Shown: piece by piece, positions 7,025 to 15,744 of the stretch
Position numbering within the stretch: position 1 is the first letter of the stretch
Layout of the letters: every line of letters starts with the position of its first letter
DNA from: Exiguobacterium sp. s122
GTDB taxonomy: Bacteria; Bacillota; Bacilli; Exiguobacteriales; Exiguobacteriaceae
Assembly (NCBI RefSeq): GCF_018618475.1
Contig: NZ_JACSMD010000001.1
Span: forward strand, 372,001-436,000
Direction of reading: 5' to 3'
DNA length: 64,000 bases
Program-made: the position numbers and the translations under genes
The notes under the pieces: generated by a model
What the model was told of the DNA's origin: nothing
What the model saw: the letters and a program-made list of their open reading frames with translations, nothing else
Databases searched by the model: none

Positions 7025-9087
7025 TTTACCGCTTCGACGACCGCTTCGTGATCGAAGGCACGAACGTCGCCTACGTGTTCGACGTCGACGCCCGTGGCCG
7101 ACTCGTCCATCAATACCTTGGTGGACGTTTACATGAATCGGACTACGTCGAGTTGCCGGACGCACGTGTCCTGCACTCGTCGTTCGAGACACCAGAAGGC
7201 GTCGCCGCGTACGAGTTCGCCTCGTTCGGTGACCTCGTCTACACCGAGCCGACGCTCAAGAGCGAGACTTCGGGTGAACGGTTACACGCCTTCACGCTTC
7301 AACATGCCCGCATCGACGGCGACACGCTCGAGCTCGACTTGGTCGACGCCATCCAACGGCTGACGGTGACGCTCCACTTCACGGTGTATGCCGCGTACGA
7401 CATCATCGCACGCAAGATGACGGTGAAGGCCGAAAACGAGACGACGCTCGAGAGCGCCCAATCGTTTAGCCTCGGCCTTATCGACCGCACGCTCCGCCTG
7501 AGCCACTTCAGTGGGCTATGGACGGGCGAGTTCCAGCTCCAGCAAGGCGAGTTGCTTTCGGGCAAAAAGACAATCGAGAGCCGCCGCGGGTTGACGAGTC
7601 ATCAAAACAACCCATGGTTTGCCCTCGACGACGCGGCGACAGAAGAACATGGCGAGGTCATCTACGGATTCCTCGGCCATTCGGGCAACTGGGCCATCCA
7701 CTTCGAGCGCGACCAGTTCGGCTTCACGCAAGTAACGGGCGGGATCAACCCGTTCGACTTCACGAAGACGCTACAGGCAGGCGATTCGTTCACGACGCCC
7801 TCGGCTTATATCGGCTATACAGAGCAAGGCTTCGGCGGCATGAGCCGGAACGCGCACGACTTCGAGCGCGACGTCATCATGCCCGAAGCGACGCGCGAGA
7901 CGCTCCGCCCGGTCCTTTACAACTCGTGGGAGGCGACGTATTTCGATGTCAGCGAGGACGGACAGAAACGGCTCGTCGATGAAGCGGCCGCCATCGGCTG
8001 CGAGCTGTTCGTCGTCGACGACGGCTGGTTCGGCGAACGGAACTCGGACGCGGCCGGTCTCGGAGATTGGCACGTCAATACGAAAAAATTCCCAAACGGG
8101 CTCGACCCGCTCATCCGCTATGTGGAAGAGAAAGGTCTCCAGTTTGGCCTCTGGGTCGAACCGGAGATGGTCAACCCGGATAGCGACTTGTATCGGACCC
8201 ACCCGGACTGGATTTATCACACGGAAGGACGCTCGTCGACGACGTCGCGCAACCAGTTCGTCTTGAACTTGGCGCTCCCGGAAGTCGAGGCGCACGTGAC
8301 CGGTCTATTGGATGATTTGCTGTCGAAGCACGCGATCCGTTACATCAAATGGGATATGAACCGCGCCTTCTCCGAGCCGGACAGTCCGCATTTAAATAAA
8401 GCGAAAGAACTGTGGCTTCGTCATACGGATGCCGTCTATCGCATCCTTGATACGCTACGGGAACGACATCCAGGCGTCGCCTTCGAGTCATGTGCCGGCG
8501 GTGGAGGACGGATTGACCTCGGTGTGCTCACGCGCGTCGAACAAGTGTGGACGAGCGACAACACGGATGCGCTCGACCGGCTCACGATTCAAGAAGGCTT
8601 CTCGTACGCTTATAACGCCAAGATGATGAGCTGTTGGGTAACGGACGCGCCGAACTGGCTAAACGCTCGCGCCTTGCCGCTCGCCTACCGATTCGTCAGC
8701 GCGATGCAAGGTACGCTCGGCATCGGTGGCAATCTTCTCGAATGGAGCAAGGACGACCTGGCCGAATCGAAGCGCTGGATCGAGACGTACAAGTCGATCC
8801 GCCCGCTCGTGCAACACGGGACGAGCTACCGGCTCGCCTCACTAAAAACGGACGGCTTCCACGCGATGGGTTACACGGACGGGGAGGACTACGTCGCCCT
8901 CGTCAACGCTGATCGACGCCATTATGGTAAAAACAAGCTCCGCGTCAAACTCGCCGGGCTCGACCCGGAGAAGACGTATACGTATGACGGTAAAGCGTTA
9001 AGTGGCCGTTACTTGATGCAACAAGGGATCACACTCACACAACACATAGACTATGACGCTTATTGCCTGGTGATTCGCCCGGCGTAA
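7021..9087 (+). CDS. Alpha-galactosidase, glycoside hydrolase family 36
   Basis: Cytoplasmic alpha-galactosidase of 688 residues, the usual length for the bacterial GH36 (AgaA/RafA-like) group. Motifs: VDDGWFGERN, YIKWDMNR with the nucleophile D445, CAGGGGRIDLG, and the acid/base Asp in TSDNTD at about 512-515. An N-terminal beta-sandwich, the central barrel and a C-terminal beta domain are expected. The ATG overlaps the stop of the GH42 gene (ATGA) and has a strong AGGAGGTG, so translation is probably coupled. It would hydrolyse melibiose- or raffinose-type oligosaccharides. Having both galactosidases in one operon indicates use of mixed plant galactosides. Confidence 0.94.
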   Translation: MIYRFDDRFVIEGTNVAYVFDVDARGRLVHQYLGGRLHESDYVELPDARVLHSSFETPEGVAAYEFASFGDLVYTEPTLKSETSGERLHAFTLQHARIDGDTLELDLVDAIQRLTVTLHFTVYAAYDIIARKMTVKAENETTLESAQSFSLGLIDRTLRLSHFSGLWTGEFQLQQGELLSGKKTIESRRGLTSHQNNPWFALDDAATEEHGEVIYGFLGHSGNWAIHFERDQFGFTQVTGGINPFDFTKTLQAGDSFTTPSAYIGYTEQGFGGMSRNAHDFERDVIMPEATRETLRPVLYNSWEATYFDVSEDGQKRLVDEAAAIGCELFVVDDGWFGERNSDAAGLGDWHVNTKKFPNGLDPLIRYVEEKGLQFGLWVEPEMVNPDSDLYRTHPDWIYHTEGRSSTTSRNQFVLNLALPEVEAHVTGLLDDLLSKHAIRYIKWDMNRAFSEPDSPHLNKAKELWLRHTDAVYRILDTLRERHPGVAFESCAGGGGRIDLGVLTRVEQVWTSDNTDALDRLTIQEGFSYAYNAKMMSCWVTDAPNWLNARALPLAYRFVSAMQGTLGIGGNLLEWSKDDLAESKRWIETYKSIRPLVQHGTSYRLASLKTDGFHAMGYTDGEDYVALVNADRRHYGKNKLRVKLAGLDPEKTYTYDGKALSGRYLMQQGITLTQHIDYDAYCLVIRPA

Positions 9088-9109
9088 GCGATGGAAGGGA
9101 TGGAGCCGT

Positions 9110-10294
9110 ATGCTTTCATTTGATTTACAACGCCTGCACGACCAATTCGAGACCGTGTTCGGGGCGGCGCATGAGCGAACGTTCTTCGCACCGGGCCGCA
9201 TCAACTTGATCGGCGAACACACGGATTATAACGGAGGACACGTCTTCCCGTGCGCGATCACGTTCGGCACGTACGGACTCGTCCGGAAACGAGAGGACGA
9301 CTTAATCCGCGTCTACTCGCTAAACTTCGAGGACGTCGGGCTCGTCACGTTCCCGGTTTCGGATGACGCCTACGCGGCGGCACACGACTGGGCCAACTAC
9401 GTGAAAGGGGTCGTCACGTTCTTGAAGCGGGACGGACACGACGTCGGCGGGTTTGACTTCCTCCTCGCCGGCAATATCCCGAACGGGGCTGGCCTGTCTT
9501 CTTCGGCCTCGCTCGAACTCGTCACGGCGTTCATGATCAATGACGTATATGGGCTCGGCCTCGACAAGCTCGACCTGGTTCGTCTCGGCCAACGTGTCGA
9601 GAACGACTTTATCGGTGTCAACTCCGGCATCATGGACCAGTTTGCGATCGGAATGGGAAAGGCGGACCACGCCATCCTGCTCGATTGCGATACGCTCCAT
9701 CACGACTATGCACCCATCAAACTCGACGGCTATGACATTGTCATCATGAACACGAATAAGCGTCGCGAGCTCGCTGACTCGAAATATAATGAGCGCCGCG
9801 CCGAGTGTGACCAGTCGCTCGAACGATTGAAAGCACACTTCGAAGTCAACGCGCTCGGTCAACTGTCGGTCGCCGAGTTCGAGACTGTGGCGGATACGCT
9901 CCCGGAGACGCTCCGGAAACGGGCGCGCCACGCTGTCTCGGAGAACGAACGGACGAAGCTCGCCTTCACTGCGCTCGAAGAAGGACGGCTCGAGGCGTTC
10001 GGTGCGTTGATGAACGCCTCGCACACGTCGCTACGAGACGACTATGAAGTGACCGGGATTGAGCTCGATACGCTCGTCACAGCGACGCAACAGTGTGACG
10101 GCGTCATCGGTGCTCGCATGACCGGAGCGGGCTTTGGCGGCTGTGCCATCGCCATCGTTGAAAAGTCAGCGACGGAAGCCGTCATCGAGACCGTATCGAC
10201 CGTGTATGAGGCGGAAATCGGTTACGCGCCGACTTGTTATATCGCGTCTGTCGGAGACGGCGCGCATGAACTTGTAGAGGAGGAAGTGAAATGA
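9110..10294 (+). CDS. galK: Galactokinase
   Basis: Phosphorylates alpha-D-galactose at C1 with ATP, the first Leloir step after mutarotation. It has 394 residues with all GHMP-kinase motifs: the galactose-binding signature GRINLIGEHTDYNGG (29-43), the ATP loop GAGLSSSAS (126-134), the catalytic Asp in NSGIMDQF (about D176) and the C-terminal GAGFGGC. It lies 22 bases after the alpha-galactosidase and overlaps galE by four bases. Confidence 0.97.
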   Translation: MLSFDLQRLHDQFETVFGAAHERTFFAPGRINLIGEHTDYNGGHVFPCAITFGTYGLVRKREDDLIRVYSLNFEDVGLVTFPVSDDAYAAAHDWANYVKGVVTFLKRDGHDVGGFDFLLAGNIPNGAGLSSSASLELVTAFMINDVYGLGLDKLDLVRLGQRVENDFIGVNSGIMDQFAIGMGKADHAILLDCDTLHHDYAPIKLDGYDIVIMNTNKRRELADSKYNERRAECDQSLERLKAHFEVNALGQLSVAEFETVADTLPETLRKRARHAVSENERTKLAFTALEEGRLEAFGALMNASHTSLRDDYEVTGIELDTLVTATQQCDGVIGARMTGAGFGGCAIAIVEKSATEAVIETVSTVYEAEIGYAPTCYIASVGDGAHELVEEEVK

Positions 10295-11292
10295 GTGTAC
10301 TCGTCGTCGGCGGGGCCGGCTATATCGGCTCCCACGCGGTCCGCGCCTTGCTTGCGCGAGGACGCGACGTCATCATCATCGACAATTTACAGACCGGCCA
10401 CATCGAATCGGTGCCGGACCAGGTGAAGTTCTATGAAGGCGATATCCGCGACCGAGCGTTTATGGACGAGACGTTCCGCCATGAGTCAATCACGGACGTG
10501 CTTCATTTCGCGGCCAACTCACTCGTCGGCGAATCGATGGAAGAACCGCTTCAGTATTACGACAACAACGTCTTTGGCACGCAAGTGTTGCTTGAGACGA
10601 TGCGCAAGCACGGCGTCGGTCGGATTGTCTTCTCCTCGACGGCCGCGACATACGGCGATCAGGATGAGATGCCAATCCGTGAAACGGCCGAGACGAACCC
10701 GACGAACACGTACGGGGCGACGAAGCTCGCGATGGAGACGATGATGAAGTGGTGCGACCGCGCCTTCGGTATTCGTTTCGTCGCATTGCGCTACTTTAAC
10801 GTCGCCGGTGCGCACCCGTCCGGTGAGATCGGCGAGGACCATACGCCAGAGACACACCTCATCCCGCTCGTGCTCGAAGTCGCGAACAACCAGCGTGAGG
10901 CGATCACCGTTTTCGGAGACGATTACGCGACGGCGGACGGTACGTGCATCCGCGACTACATCCATGTCACTGACCTCGTGGACGCGCACGTGCTCGCTCT
11001 TGACTATTTGGAAGCGGGTGGTGTAAGCGATGTGTTCAATCTCGGGACGGAGACCGGCTTCTCGGTGCTCGACATCATCGAGGCAGCCCGTCGTGCGACC
11101 GGTCACGCCATACCCGTCAACATGGGCGAACGGCGACCCGGCGACCCGGCGATGTTGATCGCGTCCCCGGACAAGGCGAAGCGCGTCCTCGGCTGGAAGC
11201 CGGAACGCTCGACGATCGAGACGATTTTGGCGGACGCCTGGAACTGGCACGCGGCGCGTCCGAACGGCTACAAGGAAGGGGTGAGACGATGA
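10291..11292 (+). CDS. galE: UDP-glucose 4-epimerase
   Basis: Interconverts UDP-galactose and UDP-glucose with bound NAD. It is a 333-residue extended short-chain dehydrogenase: the Rossmann motif GGAGYIG at 7-13, the catalytic Ser/Thr in FSSTAATYG (about 114-122) and YxxxK at Y141/K145 (YGATK). It overlaps galK (ATGA) with AGGAGGAAG before it, and overlaps galT in turn. The UDP-sugars made here may also feed the exopolysaccharide genes downstream in the window. Confidence 0.97.
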   Translation: MSVLVVGGAGYIGSHAVRALLARGRDVIIIDNLQTGHIESVPDQVKFYEGDIRDRAFMDETFRHESITDVLHFAANSLVGESMEEPLQYYDNNVFGTQVLLETMRKHGVGRIVFSSTAATYGDQDEMPIRETAETNPTNTYGATKLAMETMMKWCDRAFGIRFVALRYFNVAGAHPSGEIGEDHTPETHLIPLVLEVANNQREAITVFGDDYATADGTCIRDYIHVTDLVDAHVLALDYLEAGGVSDVFNLGTETGFSVLDIIEAARRATGHAIPVNMGERRPGDPAMLIASPDKAKRVLGWKPERSTIETILADAWNWHAARPNGYKEGVRR

Positions 11293-12803
11293 TTGATGCA
11301 ACGATTGAAGGTCTCGTGAATGCGGCGATTGACGCCGGACTCATCACGGAGCAGGACCGCATCTATTCGCGAAACCGGGTTTTAGCGAAATTGCATAAGC
11401 TCGACTTCGAGGTCCCGACGTTCGTTCCAGTCGAGCCGATTCCGGATTTATTGGAGACGCTCGCCGATGCGGCGGTGCAATCTGGATTGATTGAAGACTT
11501 GCTTGAAGAGAAGGACCGGTTCACAGCTGAGGTCATGGGCGTGTTTGTCTCAAAGCCTTCTGAGGTGACGCGTACGTTCGAGGCGCTCCGGGCGACGGAC
11601 GTGACGGCGGCGACGGATTTCTTTTATAGAATGAGTCAAGCGTCGAACTATATCCAAACGAAGCGAATTGCCAACAACATCAGCTATAAGACACCGACGC
11701 GTTACGGTACCCTCGACATCACGATCAACTTGTCGAAGCCGGAGAAAGATCCGCGTGAAATCGCGCGGGCTCGTCTGCAACCGACACCGGAGACGAACTA
11801 TCCGGTCGGGTTGCTCGCCATCGAGAACGAAGGCTATAGCGGCCATTTAAACCATCCGGCCCGGGCGAATCATCGCATCATCCCGCTCACGCTCGGCGGC
11901 GAGGCGTGGTCGTTCCAATACTCGCCCTACCTGTATTACAACGAGCACTCGATCTTGTTGTCGAACAAGGTGCGCGACATGGTCATCGACCGTTCGGCGT
12001 TCGAACGGCTGCTTGACTTCACGACCCAGTTCCCGCACTACTTCGCGGGATCGAACGCGGACTTGCCAATCGTCGGCGGCTCGATTTTGACGCACGACCA
12101 TTACCAGGCCGGCCGCTACCGGTTTGCGATGGACGACGCCAAAGTCGTCGAGACGTTCCGCTCGGACCGCTACGACCAAGTCGAGATTGAGACGCTGTTC
12201 TGGCCGCTATCGGTCGTTCGGCTCCGTTCACGACAAAAAGAGCAACTCGTCATGCTCGCGAACCAATTGCTCGGCCATTGGCGCGACTATACTGACGGCG
12301 ACATCGTCCCGTATTCGGGTGAGACGCGCCACAACACGGTGACGCCGATTGCGCGGCGCCGGGACGGGCGCTATGAGCTCGATCTCGTCCTCCGAAACAA
12401 CCGGACGAGCGAAGAACATCCGGACGGCATCTTCCACCCGCATGCCGACGTCCATCACATTAAGCGCGAGAATATCGGCTTGATTGAAGTGATGGGACTT
12501 GCCGTGCTCCCGGCCCGTCTGAAAGCCGAACTCGAACAAGTCGTCCGCTACGTGGACGGAGAAGACGTCATCGTTGCCGATATGCACAAGGCGTGGGCCG
12601 ATTCGCTCAAAGCGCAGTCTGGTGACGCACGTCATATCGTCGAACAAGCCGTCGGTGACAAGTTCGTCAAGTGTCTTGAGGACGCTGGTGTGTTCAAGCA
12701 GACGGCCGACGGACAAGCCCGTTTCGCCGCCTTCATGCATGCATTCTTAAGTCACGTCGATAAAGTGGAGTACGGGACGACGACTACGGGAAGTAACAGG
12801 TAA
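11289..12803 (+). CDS. galT: UDP-glucose--hexose-1-phosphate uridylyltransferase, class II
   Basis: Transfers UMP from UDP-glucose to galactose-1-phosphate. At 504 residues it belongs to the long class II family of Firmicutes, not to the class I enzyme of about 350 residues. The active-site region reads GGSILTHDHYQAG, with the HxH pair thought to carry the uridylyl intermediate. GAAGGGGTGAG precedes an ATG that overlaps the galE stop by four bases, so galKET is translationally coupled. Confidence 0.95.
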   Translation: MIDATIEGLVNAAIDAGLITEQDRIYSRNRVLAKLHKLDFEVPTFVPVEPIPDLLETLADAAVQSGLIEDLLEEKDRFTAEVMGVFVSKPSEVTRTFEALRATDVTAATDFFYRMSQASNYIQTKRIANNISYKTPTRYGTLDITINLSKPEKDPREIARARLQPTPETNYPVGLLAIENEGYSGHLNHPARANHRIIPLTLGGEAWSFQYSPYLYYNEHSILLSNKVRDMVIDRSAFERLLDFTTQFPHYFAGSNADLPIVGGSILTHDHYQAGRYRFAMDDAKVVETFRSDRYDQVEIETLFWPLSVVRLRSRQKEQLVMLANQLLGHWRDYTDGDIVPYSGETRHNTVTPIARRRDGRYELDLVLRNNRTSEEHPDGIFHPHADVHHIKRENIGLIEVMGLAVLPARLKAELEQVVRYVDGEDVIVADMHKAWADSLKAQSGDARHIVEQAVGDKFVKCLEDAGVFKQTADGQARFAAFMHAFLSHVDKVEYGTTTTGSNR

Positions 12804-12825
12804 ACGAATCGAAGTAGGTGAGCGA

Positions 12826-13788
12826 GTGAGACAAGCAACGATTGAAAACGCGAACGGCATGCGCCTGTCGGCCATCGACTATGGCTGCGCCATGACCGAA
12901 TTGACGGCTCCGGACCGGGACGGGAACTATGAATCCGTCATTTTGAGATATGCGGAGCCGGAACAATACTTAGAGAACCCAGTCTATATTGGGTCTGTCG
13001 TCGGGCGCATCGCCGGACGAATCCGCAACGCCGAGATTGACGGGGTGGCCTTGACCCCAAGCGAGGCCCCGCATCATATCCACGGCGGCGAGGAAGGTAT
13101 CACGGCCCGATATTGGGACATGGACGTTGACGGACAAGCGATTGTCTTTACGTACTTAAGTCCGGATGGGGAGGAGGGTTACCCGGGAAACGTCCGTTTC
13201 AAAGTTATCTATGAACTGACGGACACGGACGAACTCGTCGTCACGATGACGGCCGATACGGACGAACGGACGTGGGTCAATTTGAACCACCACAACTATT
13301 TCAACCTCGGCGGACGGCCAACGATTCATGATCATGTGCTGACGCTACCAGCCGATCACGTCGCCGAGCTCGATGACGAGTCGCTGCCGACGGGTAAGTT
13401 GCTCGAGGTGGCGGACACACCGTTCGACTTCCGAAATGGGAAGGACGTCGGTGCGGCGATCACGTCGAATCATGAAGCCATCACGCATGCTGGTGGCCTC
13501 GACCATCCATTTCTTTTAAAGGATGGGGCGATTCGCCTGCATGACCCGGTAAGTGGACGCGTCATGGACGTCGAGACGAACCAGCCGGTCATGGTCGTTT
13601 ATACGGCTAACTTCTTAAGTGAAGAGACCCCGGTGACGCTCGAGGGGCGGCAAAAACATAGCGCGATTTGTTTAGAAGCCCAGGCGTTCCCAGACGCGCC
13701 GAACCATCCGGACGTGGCGACGTCAATCGAGTTGAATCCGGGCGAGTTGTATCTTTCGCGGACGGTATATCGGTTCCACGCAGAATAA
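12826..13788 (+). CDS. galM: Aldose 1-epimerase (galactose mutarotase)
   Basis: Converts beta- to alpha-galactose, the substrate of galactokinase. It has 320 residues and a GTG start four bases after AGGTGA. Active-site residues are visible: the His pair region HHIHGG (about 83-88), the His of NLNHHNYFNLGG, and the catalytic Glu in CLEAQAFPDAPNHP near the C-terminus. It is the last gene of the operon, followed by a strong terminator. A decayed 116-bp copy of its 3' end lies at 19944-20059. Confidence 0.95.
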   Translation: MRQATIENANGMRLSAIDYGCAMTELTAPDRDGNYESVILRYAEPEQYLENPVYIGSVVGRIAGRIRNAEIDGVALTPSEAPHHIHGGEEGITARYWDMDVDGQAIVFTYLSPDGEEGYPGNVRFKVIYELTDTDELVVTMTADTDERTWVNLNHHNYFNLGGRPTIHDHVLTLPADHVAELDDESLPTGKLLEVADTPFDFRNGKDVGAAITSNHEAITHAGGLDHPFLLKDGAIRLHDPVSGRVMDVETNQPVMVVYTANFLSEETPVTLEGRQKHSAICLEAQAFPDAPNHPDVATSIELNPGELYLSRTVYRFHAE

Positions 13789-13790
13789 TC

Positions 13791-13829
13791 AAATCCCCAT
13801 CACCGTAAAGTCGGCGATGGGGATTTTTT
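13791..13829. terminator. Bidirectional terminator between galM and the facing ABC operon
   Basis: AAATCCCCATC at 13791-13801 pairs with GATGGGGATTT at 13816-13826, with a further CCG/CGG pairing inside, followed by a T run on the plus strand. It ends the galactoside operon. On the minus strand it also lies just past the end of the second importer's last permease gene. Confidence 0.9.
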
Positions 13830-13842
13830 GTCGGAAATCGGT

Positions 13843-14673
13843 TTACTTGATCCCGGAGTTTGTGACGCCTTTGACGAAATACTTGTTCGCCCAAAGGAAA
13901 ATCAACAGGGCCGGGACGGTCGCAACGACGGTCGAGGCCATCATCGCGGCCGGATTGACGAAGTTCGACCCTTGGACGAGCGTCGCGACCCCGAGCGTGA
14001 GCGTCTTCATCTCGTCATTGTTCGTGACGAGAGACGGCCACAAGAAATCATTGTAGATGGCGAGGAACGTGACGACACCGAGCGTCGTGACCACGGGCTT
14101 AATCGATGGAAAAATGACTTTCGTCAGCACTTGCCACTGGGTGGCCCCGTCGAGATACGCCGCTTCCTCCAATTCTTGCGGGAAAGAACGAAGGAAATTG
14201 TAAATCAAGAACACACCGAGCGTCCCGGCCGAATATGGCAAGATGAGCGGATAATACGTATCGAGCAAATTGACGCCCTTGAACAGATAGAAGGCGGGGA
14301 ACAAGGTCACGATCCCCGGTACCGTCAAGGCGATGATGACGATGGCGAGCACAATCTTTTTACCGGGGATGTTCAACCGCGCTAGCGCATAAGCGGCCAA
14401 CACATCAACGAAAATGACGAGCGCCGTCCCGACGAGCGTCACGAGCGCCGTATTGAACGTCCATCTCAGCATATTGGAGTCGGCCGAAGCGGAAAAGATG
14501 GCCCGGTAGTTCTCGAGTGTCCATTCGTTCGGGAAAAGCCCCGCGCTCGAGAGTGACTCGCTTAAGGTTTTAAAGGACGTGAACACCATCCAAACGAGCG
14601 GGAACAAAAACAGAATTGCTAAGATTGATGTGATGACGACAAGGAGGACGGATTTCATGCGTTTCTTTTTCAT
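13843..14673 (-). CDS. Sugar ABC transporter permease, MalG type (second importer)
   Basis: Integral membrane permease of 276 residues with about six membrane segments and an EAA loop (EEAAYLDGATQWQVL). Its ATG overlaps the stop of the upstream MalF-type permease (ATGA), so the two are coupled. It is the last gene of a three-gene operon facing the galactoside operon. The substrate is unknown; by neighbourhood a galactoside or another plant oligosaccharide is likely. Confidence 0.92.
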   Translation of the reverse strand: MKKKRMKSVLLVVITSILAILFLFPLVWMVFTSFKTLSESLSSAGLFPNEWTLENYRAIFSASADSNMLRWTFNTALVTLVGTALVIFVDVLAAYALARLNIPGKKIVLAIVIIALTVPGIVTLFPAFYLFKGVNLLDTYYPLILPYSAGTLGVFLIYNFLRSFPQELEEAAYLDGATQWQVLTKVIFPSIKPVVTTLGVVTFLAIYNDFLWPSLVTNNDEMKTLTLGVATLVQGSNFVNPAAMMASTVVATVPALLIFLWANKYFVKGVTNSGIK

Positions 14674-15686
14674 GTGATTTTCCGCTCCTTTTTCTCGACG
14701 GTCGTGGCGGGCTGTTGACTGACGTTCGTCGGTCCCGCGTTCAGCGCCCGCTTCAATCGTTGTTTCGGTTCGCGGCGTTGTCCCGTCTCTTCACGTTTGT
14801 TCCGATAGGATGCCCAGTACTGAAGGCCGGTGATGAGCATCATAATGATTCCCATTAAGAGAGCCATGGCCGAGCCGATTCCGAGTTGATTATTGCCGAA
14901 GACCGTAGCATGAATCCCCATGATTAACGAACTTGTGGATTGCCCCGGTCCCCCGCGCGTGATTAACAGCGATTGTCCGTATAGATTGAACGAGGCGATA
15001 ACCGTCGTGATCATGACAAAGATGGAGATGTTCCGGATGTCCGGTAGTGTGATGTAGCGGAACTTGTTCCAAGCCGAGGCACCGTCTAAATCTGCCGCTT
15101 CATACAAGTTCACGTCGACTTCATCGAGCGCGTTCACGAAGAGGAGCATGTTGAATCCGACCGTCCACCATACCGTCGCGACGACGATGACGAACCAGGC
15201 GTACGGTTGATCGCCTGTCCAATTAATGGCCGAAGAGATTAAACCGGTCTTGAGCAGAATGTTATTGATGAATCCGCCGTTCGCCCCGAAGAGCCATAAA
15301 TAGAGGGCGGAGACGGCCGTGACCGAGATGGCATACGATAGAAAGAATACGGTTCGAAAAAACGTCTTCAGTCGATTCGGTAAGTGATCAATCAATAAGG
15401 CAAGCCCTAAACTGATCAACACGAGCGGTGGGACACTTAAGGCGATGAAGAGTAAAGTATTTTTCAACGTATTCATGAAGACGTCATGATAGAGCGTCGT
15501 TGGAGTCAAGATGGCCACATAGTTTTGGAGGCCGATGAAACCGTTGTTGCCGACAGACAGGCGAAAATCGTGCAAGCTTATCCAAATCCCGTAAAGGAGG
15601 GGCGTCAGCCAAAAGATTAGAAAACTAATTAAAAACGGGATGACAAACACAAAGCCGAACCATTTCGTGCGTTTCGTCATATACAT
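14670..15686 (-). CDS. Sugar ABC transporter permease, MalF type (second importer)
   Basis: Membrane permease of 338 residues with about six membrane segments and an EAA loop (YEAADLDGASAWNKFRYI). GGPGQSTSSLIMGI near the C-terminus is typical of CUT1 permeases. After the last membrane segment a polar tail of about 50 residues, rich in Arg, Lys and Gln, is unusually long; its role is unknown. AAAGGAGG lies eight bases before the ATG. A strong hairpin separates the gene from the binding-protein gene upstream. Confidence 0.9.
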   Translation of the reverse strand: MYMTKRTKWFGFVFVIPFLISFLIFWLTPLLYGIWISLHDFRLSVGNNGFIGLQNYVAILTPTTLYHDVFMNTLKNTLLFIALSVPPLVLISLGLALLIDHLPNRLKTFFRTVFFLSYAISVTAVSALYLWLFGANGGFINNILLKTGLISSAINWTGDQPYAWFVIVVATVWWTVGFNMLLFVNALDEVDVNLYEAADLDGASAWNKFRYITLPDIRNISIFVMITTVIASFNLYGQSLLITRGGPGQSTSSLIMGIHATVFGNNQLGIGSAMALLMGIIMMLITGLQYWASYRNKREETGQRREPKQRLKRALNAGPTNVSQQPATTVEKKERKIT

Positions 15687-15707
15687 GAGGAGAGCCTCCT
15701 TTCTAAA

Positions 15708-15738
15708 TAGACAGTGTAGGTCGAACCTACACTGTCTA
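15708..15738 (-). terminator. Hairpin between binding-protein and permease genes
   Basis: A perfect 14-bp stem (TAGACAGTGTAGGT with ACCTACACTGTCTA) has a three-base loop and lies just after the binding-protein stop codon. There is no long T run, and the permease ribosome site follows at once. This suggests an mRNA stabiliser or partial terminator, as after the binding-protein gene of the first importer. Confidence 0.7.
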
Positions 15739-15744
15739 GATGGA

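Noticed and set aside
9320-11301. Antisense frames of 230-260 codons opposite galK and galE
   Set aside because: Shadows of conserved enzymes; the products are rich in Arg, Val and Asp with no family features.
13828-14385. Plus-strand frame of 185 codons opposite the MalG-type permease
   Set aside because: It lies wholly opposite a gene with clear permease motifs and has an unnatural charged composition.
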